Shown here piece after piece: positions 15,007 through 15,203 of a DNA stretch of 15,203 nt. The stretch comes from Thermoplasmata archaeon (GTDB taxonomy: Archaea > Thermoplasmatota > E2 > DHVEG-1). Position numbers and translations under genes: made by a program. The DNA lies in assembly GCA_003651045.1 (NCBI GenBank), contig QMTJ01000010.1, positions 1 through 15,203 of the forward strand. Reading direction: 5' to 3'. Within the stretch, counting starts at the first letter, position 1, and each line of letters opens with the position of its first letter. Under the pieces are notes generated by a model, which made no database searches, was not told the DNA's origin, and was given only the letters and a program-made list of their open reading frames with translations.

Positions 15007-15171
15007 TTATGGTCCTATGAAACCACATTTCGGGCAGGTATATTTCACACTTTGCTCTCTACAGGTGGCGCATCTTCCAATGATTTCGTCGCACATTGGA
15101 CATGGAAACGTTGTAGATCCTTGTTTAAGTAATCCTTTTCCGCATGAAATACATCTATCAGTTTGTTTCAT
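15007..15171 (-). CDS. Zinc-ribbon microprotein of the HVO_2753/COG2888 type
   Basis: A 54-residue protein, easily missed because of its size. It starts at the ATG at 15171 (MKQTDRCISCGKG) and ends at the TAA at 15007. Eight cysteines form four CxxC knuckles: C7/C10, C24/C27 (CPMC), C34/C37 (CATC) and C46/C49 (CPKCG), enough for two zinc sites. The end, YTCPKCGFIGP, is typical of the predicted RNA-binding zinc ribbon found next to aEF1-beta in many archaea. A haloarchaeal member is known as a two-zinc microprotein affecting swarming and biofilm; whether that role holds here is unknown. No ribosome-binding site is visible, so it may be leaderless, and an in-frame stop at 15199-15201 limits extension. 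It lies 39 bases before the aEF1-beta gene, probably co-transcribed. Confidence 0.92.
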   Translation of the reverse strand: MKQTDRCISCGKGLLKQGSTTFPCPMCDEIIGRCATCREQSVKYTCPKCGFIGP

Positions 15172-15203
15172 AGGATGTGCTGAATACCCTATCTGTTTTT
15201 AAA

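Noticed and set aside
15017..15202. Plus-strand frame at the right edge.
   Set aside because: It is the antisense shadow of the eight-cysteine zinc-ribbon gene.
1..15203. CRISPR arrays, tRNA or rRNA genes, intact insertion sequences, phage or defence genes.
   Set aside because: Looked for on both strands; no regularly spaced repeats, T-loop signatures or transposase/nuclease motifs beyond the doubtful fragment near 14.5 kb.

Overview
The window is AT-rich archaeal chromosomal DNA. Four genes point to Archaea: isopentenyl phosphate kinase, an archaeal-type glutamyl-tRNA synthetase, elongation factor 1-beta and an eight-cysteine zinc-ribbon microprotein. TATA-box promoters and T-run terminators agree. 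Large secreted PKD and NosD-type beta-helix proteins, an N-terminal dockerin-like module and a membrane-tethered tandem winged-helix regulator suggest a low-GC Thermoplasmatota-like euryarchaeon. That lineage call is an inference; no rRNA is present.

Layout. 1-4394 (+): the 3' part of a giant secreted beta-rich protein ending in two PKD domains and a galactose-binding-like domain; it is open at the left edge. 4471-6180 (-): a compact alpha-glucan (glycogen) phosphorylase, convergent with the first gene. 6181-6453: a divergent promoter region with an inverted repeat around a TATA-like box. 6454-6699 (+): a small CxxC/CxxCC zinc-binding protein of unknown family. 6767-11311 (+): a tight cluster of isopentenyl phosphate kinase, type 2 IPP isomerase, short-chain polyprenyl (GGPP) synthase and GluRS. 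11385-12083 (+): a membrane-anchored tandem winged-helix protein with its own TATA box. 12144-14300 (-): a secreted NosD-like parallel beta-helix protein. 14301-14694: a non-coding stretch with the beta-helix gene's promoter and a possible degraded transposase zinc ribbon or small RNA. 14695-15171 (-): aEF1-beta preceded by a 54-residue zinc-ribbon gene.

How the genes work together. The isoprenoid genes form the end of the archaeal (alternative) mevalonate route: isopentenyl phosphate to IPP, IPP to DMAPP, then condensation to GGPP for ether-lipid chains. Linkage to gltX is a known archaeal gene order. aEF1-beta and the zinc-ribbon protein form a small conserved neighbourhood linked to translation. 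The phosphorylase points to storage or scavenging of alpha-glucans. The two large exported proteins are probably cell-surface or extracellular matrix, adhesion or polysaccharide-binding factors. I see no CRISPR array, tRNA, rRNA, phage or defence system. I found no convincing wholly new system; the best leads are the regulatory palindromes, the unknown zinc protein, the degenerate repeat in the giant protein and the 14.48-14.70 kb non-coding segment.
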